Source of the DNA: Pseudarthrobacter albicanus
GTDB lineage: Bacteria; Actinomycetota; Actinomycetes; Actinomycetales; Micrococcaceae
Assembly: GCF_018224015.1 (NCBI RefSeq)
Contig: NZ_JAGPOT010000041.1
Coordinates: forward strand, 1-64,000
DNA: 64,000 nucleotides
Direction of reading: 5' to 3'
Part shown: in pieces, positions 16,738 to 25,240 of the stretch
Layout of the letters: every line of letters begins with the position of its first letter
How positions within the stretch are numbered: position 1 is the first letter of the stretch
The notes under the pieces: model-generated
Seen by the model: only the letters and a program-made list of their open reading frames with translations
What the model was told of the DNA's origin: nothing
Databases searched by the model: none
Position numbers and translations under genes: made by a program

Positions 16738-19144
16738 CGTGCCAATTCGAACGCTGACGGTGTCCGACTTCCGCCGCATAAAGGGCACCCGGGTGCTGCC
16801 GTTCGACGCACCCGTCGTCCTCATCCACGGCCCGAACGGTACAGGGAAAACGAGCGTTCTGTCCGCCTTGGAGCTTGCCCTGACCGGCGGCGTGCGAAGC
16901 ATGGAACGGCAGGATGACCGCTATATATCGCACCTACCGTTCCTCGGGCAGGCGTACGCGACAGTTCGAGCCGACGTCGCCGAGTACCTGCAGGCGGAAA
17001 CGCCCGGTGTCCCATTGACCGTCGGCGGAGCCCGCATCGAAGGCGCCCCAGCGCTCACCGACAAAGCCGCACAGTTCTACGCCGAACGCTGCTATCTGGA
17101 CCAAGCATCCCTGGGACGACTCCTTGAGTTCTACCAGGCCCGGGTGGGTAACGAAGAGTCAGCCCTAGCGAAGTTCGTCAGTGAACTGCTCGGCCTTGAG
17201 AAGTTGGATGCCCTTCGTTCTGGGCTCAGCGAAGCAAACGACCTTCGGCTTCTCAAAAAACTCGCGGTAGGTGTCGAGGATGCCACAACCAAAGCGAAAA
17301 CGGCGGCGGCTCATCTCAAGGATCAGAGCGACCTCCTCGCGAAAACACGGTCAGAGCTCGCTCAGGCGCGGGCTGCGACGCGTGAAGCTGTCGAGGCGCT
17401 ATACCCTGACGTGGCCGACGACATGACGGACTCCGACATTTTGGGGTTCGTCCGGTCGACACTCAGTGACGACCACAGTCGTGTTGTGTCAACCAACGCG
17501 GCGGCACTCCACCAGGAACTCGTCGCGCTGGGCGGTCGCATCTCGGCGCTGTCAGAGCGTCCGTCGACCCAACGAATCCAGGAGATACGTACGGCCTTGG
17601 CGGCCATAATCGCCGAGCAGCAGATTTGGGACGCCACCGAAGGTGTCACCGTCCGCGTCTGGGAGGCAGCTGCGCAGACCGCTGGCGTCAGGCTGCCGAG
17701 CGAACCGCGATTTGCTCTCGAGCGGGCCGCAAACCTCGTCCTTGACGACTTGGATAACGCCTCGAAGGTTCGCGCCAAGGTCGACTCAGTCCGCGCGCAA
17801 TTGGACACCCACCGAAGTCACTTGGACGGCCTTGAAGCCCGTCTCGCGGACGCTCACGAACATTCAAGTGCTCTCGTGGAGGGCCTCACTGCACTCCGCA
17901 CGATCATCGACGACAGCAACGCATGCCCGGTCTGCGACCGTAACTATACCGAAACCGGCGCCCACAGCCTCCCTGCCCACATCGATGCGAAGCTCGCTGA
18001 GCTGACGACACATGGGCAGCAACTCGTAGATCTGCGAACCGAGCGTGACCATGTAGCGGCACGTGTCGCCCGTACCGAAATTGAATACACCCAACTACTC
18101 GACCGCGTTCTGACTGCCGACGAACAGGAGGCCCTCGAACACCACCACGCGAGACTCGTCGAACTTGCCGCGCAGGCTGATGACGTCGAACTAGCCATAT
18201 CTCGTGGCGCAGACCTCACCCGACGGGTGCGCGAGTTTCAACAAGACCTCGATAACCTCGAAACCGCTTCGTCGGAGGACCGTCACATCAGGGGTGAACT
18301 CACCCGATACGCAGCACTTCTCCACGTCGATCTGCCTCCTACGGCCGAATCGCTCCAAACCCCATGGCGTCACCTCCTTGCCCAGGCCGAATCCGAAGTC
18401 GACCGTATTAGGGAAGAGGCCGACCACTACCGGGCAGCGGCCGACGAATCGGACCGACTCGCCACCGCGCTGGAACGCGAGGCAGTCGTGGTTCAGAGTG
18501 TCGCCGAACTCGTCTACCAGAAGAACCAATGGGAAGGCCGGGTATCTGAAGCGAAGCGCCGACAAGCAGTCGCGAAGGAAGTACACGACGCCGCTACGCG
18601 TGCTCGCACCACTATCGTCCAACGCGTCTTCACCGAATCCCTTAACGAAGTGTGGAAGAGCGTGTTTACCAGGCTCGCCCCGAGCGAGGGGTTTATTCCG
18701 AGATTCGGCGTCCCGACAGCCACGAAAACTGCGCTCGACATCAAGTTGGAGACGACTCACCGCACCGGCGCAGCCGGCGGCCCACCCCAAATGATGCTGT
18801 CGGCTGGCAACCTCAACACCGCAGCGTTGTCGCTATTCCTCGCACTCCATCTCGCCGTGCAACCCGTTGTGCCCTGCTTAGTGTTCGACGACCCCGTTCA
18901 AGCCATGGACGAAGTGCATGTTGCACAGTTCGCTGGACTCATCCGCATCCTGGCGAAGCAACACCACCGACAAGTCATTATCGCCGTCCACGAACGGGAA
19001 CTATTCGACTACCTAACCCTTGAACTCAGCCCCGCCTTTGATGGCGACGAGCTCATAACCATCGAGCTCGGCGAACGCGCGACCGACGAGGACGAAGGCA
19101 TAACCCGTCACACATGGAAGCCCGACGCCGCAATTGCCAGCTAG
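16730..19144 (+). CDS. lmuB: Lamassu SMC-like ATPase (LmuB)
   Basis: A protein of 804 residues in the Rad50/SMC superfamily. Walker A is GPNGTGKT (34-41). Long coiled-coil arms flank a CPVC zinc hook (399-402). The ABC signature region lies near 687-700 (LSAGNLNTAALSLFLALHLA), and Walker B is LVFDDP with the adjacent DE (718-727), then a terminal VHE switch histidine. This protein dimerises at the hook and binds DNA ends or unusual plasmid or phage structures, releasing the effector on activation. The start at 16730 (MNDVPIRTLTV) is chosen because it overlaps the LmuC stop and gives a standard N-terminus; the frame is open further upstream inside lmuC. All motifs look intact. Confidence 0.88.
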   Translation: MNDVPIRTLTVSDFRRIKGTRVLPFDAPVVLIHGPNGTGKTSVLSALELALTGGVRSMERQDDRYISHLPFLGQAYATVRADVAEYLQAETPGVPLTVGGARIEGAPALTDKAAQFYAERCYLDQASLGRLLEFYQARVGNEESALAKFVSELLGLEKLDALRSGLSEANDLRLLKKLAVGVEDATTKAKTAAAHLKDQSDLLAKTRSELAQARAATREAVEALYPDVADDMTDSDILGFVRSTLSDDHSRVVSTNAAALHQELVALGGRISALSERPSTQRIQEIRTALAAIIAEQQIWDATEGVTVRVWEAAAQTAGVRLPSEPRFALERAANLVLDDLDNASKVRAKVDSVRAQLDTHRSHLDGLEARLADAHEHSSALVEGLTALRTIIDDSNACPVCDRNYTETGAHSLPAHIDAKLAELTTHGQQLVDLRTERDHVAARVARTEIEYTQLLDRVLTADEQEALEHHHARLVELAAQADDVELAISRGADLTRRVREFQQDLDNLETASSEDRHIRGELTRYAALLHVDLPPTAESLQTPWRHLLAQAESEVDRIREEADHYRAAADESDRLATALEREAVVVQSVAELVYQKNQWEGRVSEAKRRQAVAKEVHDAATRARTTIVQRVFTESLNEVWKSVFTRLAPSEGFIPRFGVPTATKTALDIKLETTHRTGAAGGPPQMMLSAGNLNTAALSLFLALHLAVQPVVPCLVFDDPVQAMDEVHVAQFAGLIRILAKQHHRQVIIAVHERELFDYLTLELSPAFDGDELITIELGERATDEDEGITRHTWKPDAAIAS

Positions 19145-19307
19145 TCAGCACCACGTCCATATCTGGCACCGCCGAGTACGTCCGTGACGGTCCGTGATTA
19201 AAAGGCACCAGATCGGCAAACGCACCAGAGACGTTAGTCCGCCGCTGGATGCGCGAGACGTTGTTGTTCAGCGCGGAGTAGCACGTTTCCTTGACCCTTG
19301 AGTTAAA

Positions 19308-19342
19308 GAGGAGGGGTCGGCACTGATGTGCCTGCCCCTCCT
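19308..19342. terminator. Hairpin between convergent units
   Basis: A two-part stem (AGGAGGGG with CCCCTCCT and GGCAC with GTGCC) around a TGAT loop lies between the end of the Lamassu operon and the end of the ParB-domain gene. No long T-run follows on either side. The region to 19611 also holds palindromic GGCGG(T/A)CCGCC words (near 19438 and 19513) of the kind found again at 24222-24276. No gene is visible in 19145-19611. Confidence 0.6.
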
Positions 19343-19611
19343 GTGCTTTCCCTCTGCAAAGGAAATCTGTGGTTCAGCTTAGCTGAACTGGTTGTGCTGC
19401 TGCCGCGCGCTGGTACCTCGTTGTTCCTGGTCCCGCGGGCGGTGGTCCGCCAGCCGCTTTGTCGCGGTTGATGGCGGTCCGTCGCTGGTGAGTCGCTGCT
19501 GTGGTTCGCCCTGGGCGGCGGACCGCCCGACATCTGGGAGGTTCCTGGCCCTTGCGGGGTGGGTGGCCGGGCGGCTGCCTCTGGGGTACAGCCGCCTGGC
19601 TCAGGGTCCGG

Positions 19612-20955
19612 TTACTCGGTGTCTGCGGTGTGCTTGTCGAGGATGATCTGCTCCACGGCGCTTGCCGTGTAGCCCCAGGTGGTGAGCTGGTGCAGGTAGT
19701 GGAAGTGCCGCTTCTCGGCGGACCGCCATGAGTCTTTCTGGATGGTCTTTTCATACCCTGCGCAGATCAGGGCGATGAGGGAGAACTCGGGCCGGGCGGT
19801 GGTTTTGGCGGTGTGGTCCCGCAGCGGGTTCCAGCCCCACCGGTCGGTGTCCTCCGCGGTCTTGGCCCCGATCATCTCGGTGGCGACTTTGCCGTCGTAG
19901 CCGCTGGCGGTTTCGGGGTCGTGGGTGATGGCGTGGACGGTGAAGTACTGCCAGCCCTTCGGCGCGGTCTTCCGCGACAGCAGGGTCTTCACGAATTCCC
20001 GCCTCACCTTCGTAGCGGATTCCATCTCGCGGTTATTGGCTATCAGGGTCTTCCGCTCGGCTTTCTGTTCCTCGGTCATCGGGCCTTTCTGGGCCGGGGT
20101 GCCGCCGTCGTAGCGTTCGTACTTCGGGGTGAATCCCAGGTCCTTCCAGCCGGTGATGACGGGGTTGGCGTTGTGCTGGCCCCGGTAGTCGGTGCTGATC
20201 AGGCAGGCGTTGGCGTCTTCGTCGGTGGCCGGTGCCCCGTCTGCCCGCTTGGCGGCCGAGACGTACAGGTTCTCTTCGTCGGAGTAGTGTCCGGCGTCCT
20301 CCACGACGGTCTTGCCTTGGGCTTCCAGTTCCGCGATGAGCGTGGCGAGGGCGGCGGCGCTGTCGCGGCGGTCCCGCAGAAGCTGCGCGACGTGTAGGAG
20401 CTGATCGGGTTCGTCCGCGATGACGGACTCCAGTTCCTCGGTCGCGTCCTGGTTCCCTTCAAACTCGGCCATGATGAGGGCTTCGTCGATGGTGTATCCC
20501 TTGCCCAGGGCGGCGGCTCCGGCGTCGGAGGATTTGGCTTTCAGTGCCCCTTCCACGGTGGTCTTGGTGCGTCCGGTCTTCCTGGCGATCGCGGCGGCCG
20601 AGACGCCGATCAGGGACAGCTGGTGGTAGGCGTCGGCTTCGTCCGCTTCGGTCAGTTCGGCGCGCTGGATGTTCTCCACGACCTGGGTCACGATGCGTTC
20701 GGCTTCCTCGGGGGACTCGATGATCATCACCGGGATGCTGGTGCGTCCGGCTTCGACGGCGGCGCGGGTGCGGCGTTGGCCCATCAGCACGTGCACGGTG
20801 CCGTCGTCCTTGCGGTGGGCGATCACGGGTTCCATCACGCCGTGTTCGGCAATGCTGGCGATGAAGTCGGCGGTCAGGGCGGCGTCTTTGCGGACGTTGA
20901 TGTCCACGGTCAGGGTGGCCGGGTCGAGCATTTCAAGGGTCGGTGTGGTGTTCAT
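19612..20955 (-). CDS. ParB/RepB/Spo0J-domain protein, long version
   Basis: A protein of 447 residues. Residues 5-110 are a ParB N-terminal domain, with the GQRRTRA box at 59-65 and ENIQRAELTEADEA at 94-107, the parts that bind CTP in canonical ParB. A helix-turn-helix follows (SAAAIARKTGRTKTTVEGAL, about 119-138). The C-terminal 270 residues are unlike chromosomal ParB and lack the usual dimerisation leucine pattern. The ATG at 20955 follows AAAAGGAG. Chromosome-like partition is unlikely, since a ParA-RHH pair exists at 31.9-33.1 kb; it is probably a plasmid-specific regulator of the KorB/nucleoid type. Its transcript carries the repeated leader element described at 21027-21345. Confidence 0.88.
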   Translation of the reverse strand: MNTTPTLEMLDPATLTVDINVRKDAALTADFIASIAEHGVMEPVIAHRKDDGTVHVLMGQRRTRAAVEAGRTSIPVMIIESPEEAERIVTQVVENIQRAELTEADEADAYHQLSLIGVSAAAIARKTGRTKTTVEGALKAKSSDAGAAALGKGYTIDEALIMAEFEGNQDATEELESVIADEPDQLLHVAQLLRDRRDSAAALATLIAELEAQGKTVVEDAGHYSDEENLYVSAAKRADGAPATDEDANACLISTDYRGQHNANPVITGWKDLGFTPKYERYDGGTPAQKGPMTEEQKAERKTLIANNREMESATKVRREFVKTLLSRKTAPKGWQYFTVHAITHDPETASGYDGKVATEMIGAKTAEDTDRWGWNPLRDHTAKTTARPEFSLIALICAGYEKTIQKDSWRSAEKRHFHYLHQLTTWGYTASAVEQIILDKHTADTE

Positions 20956-21026
20956 GGTGTTGCTCCTTTTGCAGAGGATTTGGTGGGTGGGGCGGCTCAG
21001 GTGACCGGCCAGCTTCCCCTCTCCCC

Positions 21027-21345
21027 CCGTTGTTTTTGGTTGCTGGCAAGCTTGCTTGCTCGGCGGCCGACGGAGCCCTGTCCACCCGCAGGGCAAGGTG
21101 GAGGAAATTCCCGGAGGAAATCAGCGACGCAGGAGCGCCGGAGGGACATTTCCTGCACCGCAGGCCCCGACGAAGGAGGGGCTGGACGGGGTGGAGCGGA
21201 CGCCTAGAATCCGGAGGACAGCAACCAAAAAACGTCGCAGACGTCAACAGGGCCAGGGGGTCCGGAGCTCTGCGACGGCGCGCCCTGGACCCCATAGCCG
21301 GCCGCGCAGCGGACGCCCTTATGGGTGCGAGCCCTGCGAGCATGC
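21027..21345 (-). ncRNA. Leader element copy A (repeated structured RNA candidate)
   Basis: First of three related elements of about 300 nt, each beginning 74 nt upstream of a start codon. A long-range inverted repeat (GTTTTTGGTTGCTG at 21031-21045 against CAGCAACCAAAAAAC near 21219-21233) closes a domain. Inside it, a second helix pairs 21098-21112 with 21143-21158 (GTG, AGGAAAT and CCC on one side against CAC, ATTTCCT and GGG on the other). The sequence of this inner helix differs in the other two copies but pairing is kept. There is no protein-coding capacity. It is probably a transcribed 5' leader or a processed RNA of the ParB-domain gene. Confidence 0.7.
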
Positions 21346-21417
21346 CGTTTGCGCAACAGAGGGGTGCGCAAGGTCTGACCCCAATCGGCGGGTGGGTTGG
21401 GTCGTTAGAGTTGGGGC

Positions 21418-21675
21418 ATGAGGGAGGCGGATCCTGCCGCGCGGGACGGAAACGGAGCGGCCGGAGGCTTGCCGCCGAAGGCTTTGTTGGTCCTGGCCGG
21501 TGTCTTCTCGGCCGCCGCGTTGGGCTGCCTTGTTCTGATCGGTGTGGACCTGTCCATAGGCAGGCCGGCGTCCGGGGACCTGTTCATCGGGGGGCTGAAC
21601 GGGGTCCTGGCTGCCGTCTTCTGGGCGTGGTTCGTTCGATCCCGGCCCCGCGGAGCGGGAGCCGATCTCCGGTAG
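21418..21675 (+). CDS. Small membrane protein
   Basis: An 85-residue protein with a charged N-terminus, two hydrophobic helices (ALLVLAGVFSAAALGCLVLI and FIGGLNGVLAAVFWAWF) and a short basic tail ending in SRPRGAGADLR. No family was recognised. The start follows a weak GGGG-rich site. It runs opposite to the neighbouring ParB-domain gene, in the same direction as the small gene that follows. Confidence 0.55.
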   Translation: MREADPAARDGNGAAGGLPPKALLVLAGVFSAAALGCLVLIGVDLSIGRPASGDLFIGGLNGVLAAVFWAWFVRSRPRGAGADLR

Positions 21676-21792
21676 CCCGTCTGTCCTGTGTCCCGCCTCT
21701 TGCCGAAGACACGCTCCCCGTCCCCCACGCCCTGCCGGGACGGAGGGACGTTCGAAGCGCAAGCACCCGGGAACGCGAAGGAGAGCAATCCC

Positions 21793-21993
21793 ATGGATCC
21801 CGTGCAGCAGGACATCAAGAACATGGACCGTCGTATCCGCGCCGGGTACACAGGTTCGTCCCGGCCGGTCATCATCCCGGCGCTTCGGCGGGAAATGAAG
21901 GCCGTAGGGTTCCCAGACCCTTCTGATCAGCTTGTCCGCAGCTATGCCGCTGCCGTGGAGCACGACGAGGCGTTCACCTTCACGCTGCGATGA
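21793..21993 (+). CDS. Small hypothetical protein
   Basis: A 66-residue protein (MDPVQQDIKNMDRRIRAGYT, ending EHDEAFTFTLR). The frame is open further upstream, but this ATG follows GAAGGAGAG with proper spacing and is taken as the start. It is composed of two short helices with basic and acidic halves; no family was recognised. A strong terminator hairpin lies 69 bases downstream. Confidence 0.6.
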   Translation: MDPVQQDIKNMDRRIRAGYTGSSRPVIIPALRREMKAVGFPDPSDQLVRSYAAAVEHDEAFTFTLR

Positions 21994-22061
21994 GCAGGCA
22001 GGGAAGTTTTCCAGGCAAGGACGGAAGGACGGCCGTGCGCCGGGCCACCCGGCGGACACGG

Positions 22062-22087
22062 GAAAGCCCCTCGGAGGAGGGGCTTTC
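22062..22087 (+). terminator. Rho-independent-type terminator
   Basis: An 11-bp perfect stem (GAAAGCCCCTC with GAGGGGCTTTC) around a GGAG loop, placed downstream of the 66-residue plus-strand gene. Few T residues follow, as is common in high-GC actinobacteria. Confidence 0.75.
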
Positions 22088-22245
22088 AACGGATAGATCA
22101 GTAGTTGGGTCATGTTGGTCAGCGGTGATGTGCTCCCCCTTCCCGGGCGCCGGAGGCGCCCCTGCCGGACTGTGTACTGCAAGACAGTAATAGGCGGACC
22201 GGCGCCCTGTCCAGCAACAGGGCACAGCGTTTTGTGCCGGACGGC

Positions 22246-22278
22246 GAAAGAACCGGCACGTGATGTGCCGGTTCTTTC
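22246..22278. terminator. Strong hairpin terminator
   Basis: A perfect 14-bp stem (GAAAGAACCGGCAC with GTGCCGGTTCTTTC) around GTGAT, followed on the plus strand by TGTTTT. It lies downstream of the minus-strand 49-residue gene and could also end plus-strand transcription. The loop and following bases match those of the hairpin at 19308-19342. Confidence 0.75.
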
Positions 22279-22333
22279 TGTTTTCCCTCTGCATAGGAAA
22301 TCTGTGGGCGCAGCCGGTGTTGCTGGGGGCCGC

Positions 22334-22483
22334 TCACTCATCGAGCGGGTGCTCGTCCTGCGATACGTCCGCCGGCCCGGTCCCGGGCGCGGCTGTGAGC
22401 AGGCGCAGCTCGAGGGTGTCCTCGGCGGCGCTGGGGTTTTCGGGCCTTTGGTCGTCCTCGGTCATGATGAATGCTGATCCCAT
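22334..22483 (-). CDS. Small acidic protein
   Basis: A 49-residue frame starting MGSAFIMTEDDQRPENPSA and ending DVSQDEHPLDE. A GGAG ribosome site lies about ten bases upstream of the ATG at 22483, with a second in-frame ATG at 22465, and a strong hairpin terminator follows the stop. The peptide is acidic and disordered-looking. No family was recognised. The combination of ribosome site and terminator supports a real small gene. Confidence 0.45.
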   Translation of the reverse strand: MGSAFIMTEDDQRPENPSAAEDTLELRLLTAAPGTGPADVSQDEHPLDE

Positions 22484-22668
22484 GGCAGGGTGCTCCAGTG
22501 CTGGTGTGTGGGGCGGCGTTGTCCTTTCACCCTAGCGGCGGATCCTGGCCGTTGGCTGTCAGGTGGCTGCGCCCGCGTCAGCGTTGCCGGCGGCCGGAGG
22601 AGCGAAGCGGGGGAGGCCGCCGGCGCACCGCCTGAAAAACCTGGCGGCACCGGGCCGGACCCCTGATG

Positions 22669-22693
22669 CCGGGCCCCGTGGTGCGGGGCCCGG
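22669..22693 (-). terminator. Terminator hairpin after the DUF4192 gene
   Basis: A 9-bp all-GC stem (CCGGGCCCC with GGGGCCCGG) around GTGGTGC, 16 bases beyond the stop of the minus-strand DUF4192 gene. The 170 bases to the left (22484-22660) are GC-rich with more short inverted repeats and no gene. Confidence 0.7.
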
Positions 22694-22708
22694 CCGGGCC
22701 GGTGCGGG

Positions 22709-23737
22709 TTACTGTCCCCGGGTGGGGCGGTAGGCGGTGTCCTTGTTCGCCGCTACCGGGGCGATGAGTCCGCGGTTGACCAGCTCGGCAAGCAGGACAG
22801 CGAGCCGGAACCCGGTCACGTCCTCGGTGGCGAGCTTGAAGTACCGGGCGGCGAAGCTGGCCTTGCCTTTGAGCCAGTCCAGCCAGCCGATCAGGGACAG
22901 CAGCGGGGCGCGCTGGCCTTCCGGGGTGGCCTTCATCAGCTCGAAGCCCAGTTCCTGGGCGCGGTCCACGCGTGCCCAGTCGGGGCGTGCGGGGAGGTGT
23001 CCGAGCAGGATGTCATCGAATCTGGGGGTGCCGGTGAAATCCCGGGCGGGGGTGATGACGTCGGCCATGAGGTAGTCCCGGATCATCTTGTGCTGGAAGG
23101 CGGCCGCGAGCTGCCGGGCCGTGGGACCGGTCAGGGCTGCCGGGTTGTCCAGGATCTGCGCCCACAGGGCGCGGGCGCGGGCCAGGTCGTCGGGGTGGCC
23201 CTGCGGGATTTGGGCGTCGATGGCGGTCCGGGTGTCCCGGTCCCCGGTGAACGGGGCCGGGGCGGTGAATCCGGTGACGAGGCTTCCGGTGTAGATCAGG
23301 GCGGCGTTTGCGTTGCTGGTGGTGATGGCGTCCAGCGGCCGGGCGGGGCAGCAGGTGCTGTCCTCGCACAGGTAGTTGCGCCAGTTCTCGGCGGTGATGA
23401 TCCATGCGTCTTTCAGGGGCATGCCCGCCAGGTCAAGTGCGGCGGTGAGGGCTTGGACGTGCGCGGCGTAGGGGCGGGCGCCGTCGGGGCCGGTTTCGTT
23501 GGTGTAGATGGCCAGCACGGTGGCGGTCGCGGCGTCGTCGGCGGCGAGGTAGGTCACCAGTGCCTGCGCGTAGTCCTTGGGGGCGGCGTTGGACGGGGCG
23601 TCCACGCGGAGGGTCGCGCCGAGCTTTTTTCCCTGCAGGGTGAGCAGGACGAAGGATTCTTCCGGCTGGTAGCCGAGGCTGTGCGGGATGAACGCGAGGA
23701 TGTCGGCGGGGCCGGTGAACTTCAGTGATTCAGTCAT
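22709..23737 (-). CDS. DUF4192 family protein
   Basis: A protein of 342 residues beginning MTESLKFTGPADILAFIPHS, then LGYQPEESFVLLTLQGKKLG, which is the recognisable opening of DUF4192 proteins (phage and plasmid genes of actinobacteria with unknown activity). Two Cys pairs occur in the middle (LCEDSTCCPARPLD). The C-terminal third is helical. It is led by the second copy of the repeated leader (start codon 74 nt from the element edge), and a conserved CCTCTGCAAAGGA segment supplies the ribosome site. Its sharing of a leader with the ParB-domain protein and the two-gene unit at 24.3-25.2 kb suggests co-regulation as plasmid functions. Confidence 0.85.
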   Translation of the reverse strand: MTESLKFTGPADILAFIPHSLGYQPEESFVLLTLQGKKLGATLRVDAPSNAAPKDYAQALVTYLAADDAATATVLAIYTNETGPDGARPYAAHVQALTAALDLAGMPLKDAWIITAENWRNYLCEDSTCCPARPLDAITTSNANAALIYTGSLVTGFTAPAPFTGDRDTRTAIDAQIPQGHPDDLARARALWAQILDNPAALTGPTARQLAAAFQHKMIRDYLMADVITPARDFTGTPRFDDILLGHLPARPDWARVDRAQELGFELMKATPEGQRAPLLSLIGWLDWLKGKASFAARYFKLATEDVTGFRLAVLLAELVNRGLIAPVAANKDTAYRPTRGQ

Positions 23738-23810
23738 GATGTGGTGTCCTTTGCAGAGGAATCGGTGAGGGAGCGGTGTGACCTAAGCCAGCTGCGGATC
23801 TTCTCTCCCC

Positions 23811-24127
23811 CGTTGTTTTTTGGTTGCTGGCGGAGCTTGCGGAGCTGTGGCCGACGCAGGCCTGTCCACCCGCAGGGCAAGGGACGGGAAATTCCCGGAG
23901 GAAATCAGCGACGAAGGAGCGCCGAAGGGAAATTCCCGGGCCGCAGGCCCCGACGAAGGAGGGGCTGGACGGGCCGGAGCGGACACGTATGATCCGGAGG
24001 ACAGCAACCAAAAAACGTCGTAGACAAGGCAGGGCCAGGGGGTCCGGAGCTCTGCGACGGCGCGCCCTGGCCCCACAGCCGGCCGCGCAGCGGACGCCCT
24101 TAGGGGTGCGAGCCCTGCGAGCATGCT
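23811..24127 (-). ncRNA. Leader element copy B
   Basis: Second copy. The outer inverted repeat GTTTTTTGGTTGCTG (23815-23829) pairs perfectly with CAGCAACCAAAAAAC (24002-24016). The inner helix pairs CGGGAAATTCCC (23885-23896) with GGGAAATTCCCG (23927-23938) at 11 of 12 positions, different bases from copy A. The right half, up to GAGCATGC, is nearly identical to copy A. It precedes the DUF4192 start by 74 nt. Confidence 0.7.
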
Positions 24128-24313
24128 CTTTTTTCCTGGTTCCCACGGGCCGCCCCTGCCGGCCCCGTGTCCTGGGCGGGGCCGGCGCACCGGCTAAGCT
24201 ACCGGCGGCACTTGCCGGAAACGGCGGTCCGCCGCCGGGGACCACAGCGCCACCTGGCCAGGGGCGGCGGACCGCCAGCGGTGACCGGCCCGATGGACCG
24301 GCCACCCGTTTCC

Positions 24314-24661
24314 TTATTCGCGGCGGTCGTGCAGCGGTACGGCTCCGTAGAAGTCGATGCCGGCGCGGAACCGTGAGTCGGAACTGAAGATGAACGCGCC
24401 GCCGAACATGTACCACGGGGATTCTTCGTCCTCCGTGTGGAGGGGTTCGGCGTGGTAGGTCGCGCCGTTCGCGTTGTCCCGCTTGATGATGTGGACGGCG
24501 GGACGTTCGGCGGTGGCTTCAAAGATGGGGTCGATGCCGGGGCCGATGACGGTGACTTCGGTGGCCGTGGCTGAGATGCCCCGGTTGGAAAAATCGATAC
24601 CCAGGGCGTCGCGGTAGATCAGGGCGGGCAGGCCCTTCAAGGGTGTGCGGTTCTCGTTCAT
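24314..24661 (-). CDS. Hypothetical plasmid protein, downstream member of a pair
   Basis: A protein of 115 residues starting MNENRTPLKGLPALIYRDAL. It is beta-rich with a YMFGGAFIFSSDSRFRAGIDFY segment in which aromatic and charged residues alternate. No domain was recognised and no signal or membrane segment is present. It follows the 142-residue gene after a 77-base gap on the same strand, so both probably share the transcript that begins with leader copy C. After its stop (24128-24313) come GC-rich palindromic words (CGGCGGTCCGCCG at 24222-24234, GGCGGACCGCC near 24267) like those after the ParB-domain gene. Confidence 0.7.
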   Translation of the reverse strand: MNENRTPLKGLPALIYRDALGIDFSNRGISATATEVTVIGPGIDPIFEATAERPAVHIIKRDNANGATYHAEPLHTEDEESPWYMFGGAFIFSSDSRFRAGIDFYGAVPLHDRRE

Positions 24662-24738
24662 GGTCGTATCTCCTTGTCGGGGGTGTGGGTGCCGGTGCGG
24701 CTCACGGGGTCCATGAGCCGCACCGGCTAAGTGCTGGC

Positions 24739-25167
24739 TTAGGCGGTCCAGCCGGGGTAGGGGGCGCGGTCGCGGCCGGGCAGTTCGGCGGCGGCCGCCG
24801 GGAGGTTGTCCGGGCCGTGGGCCTGTCCGTTGGCCCAGGAGAAGAAGGCGTGTTCGGTGATGGCCTCCCACTGGGCCCGCTGGGTGCGGTAGTAGGTGCA
24901 GGTCACGTCGCCCTCGCAGTAGGTGGCGACGCCGAACAGGTTCCCGGTCCTGTCGGCGGTGCGGGTCGCGGCGACGATGACGTAGGGCCATTGGCCCAGG
25001 TCCCAGCCCTCACTCCCCCAGTTCGGGATGGCGGCCCAGCCGTCTTCGCCGATGGCGTCGATCCATTCGTAGCCGTCGCCGTGGTGGAAGTCCCCGAAGA
25101 CCAGTGCGCCGGGGATCACCTCGCCGGTGTCGGCGGTGATGACGGCGGGGGTGGTGGTGTCGTTCAT
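24739..25167 (-). CDS. Hypothetical plasmid protein, first gene after leader C
   Basis: A protein of 142 residues (MNDTTTPAVITADTGEVIPG) rich in Trp and Gly (DAIGEDGWAAIPNWGSEGWD), with two Cys in CEGDVTCTYYRTQRAQW and a Pro-rich end. No catalytic motif was recognised. The same frame is open far upstream, but the ATG at 25167 is preceded by the conserved CTGCAAAGGA ribosome site used by the other leader-bearing genes. It is probably a small plasmid-specific protein of the same regulon as DUF4192. Confidence 0.75.
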   Translation of the reverse strand: MNDTTTPAVITADTGEVIPGALVFGDFHHGDGYEWIDAIGEDGWAAIPNWGSEGWDLGQWPYVIVAATRTADRTGNLFGVATYCEGDVTCTYYRTQRAQWEAITEHAFFSWANGQAHGPDNLPAAAAELPGRDRAPYPGWTA

Positions 25168-25240
25168 GGTGGTGTGTCCTTTGCAGAGGAATCCGGTGGG
25201 CGGGGAGCGGTGGGTGACCGGCCAGCTTCCCCTCTTTCCC

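Noticed and set aside
21027-21345. Leader elements as short coding genes or IS fragments
   Set aside because: Frames in the elements differ between copies, have no conserved start or ribosome site, and the changes follow base pairing and not codons; no terminal inverted repeats or target duplications bound the copies.
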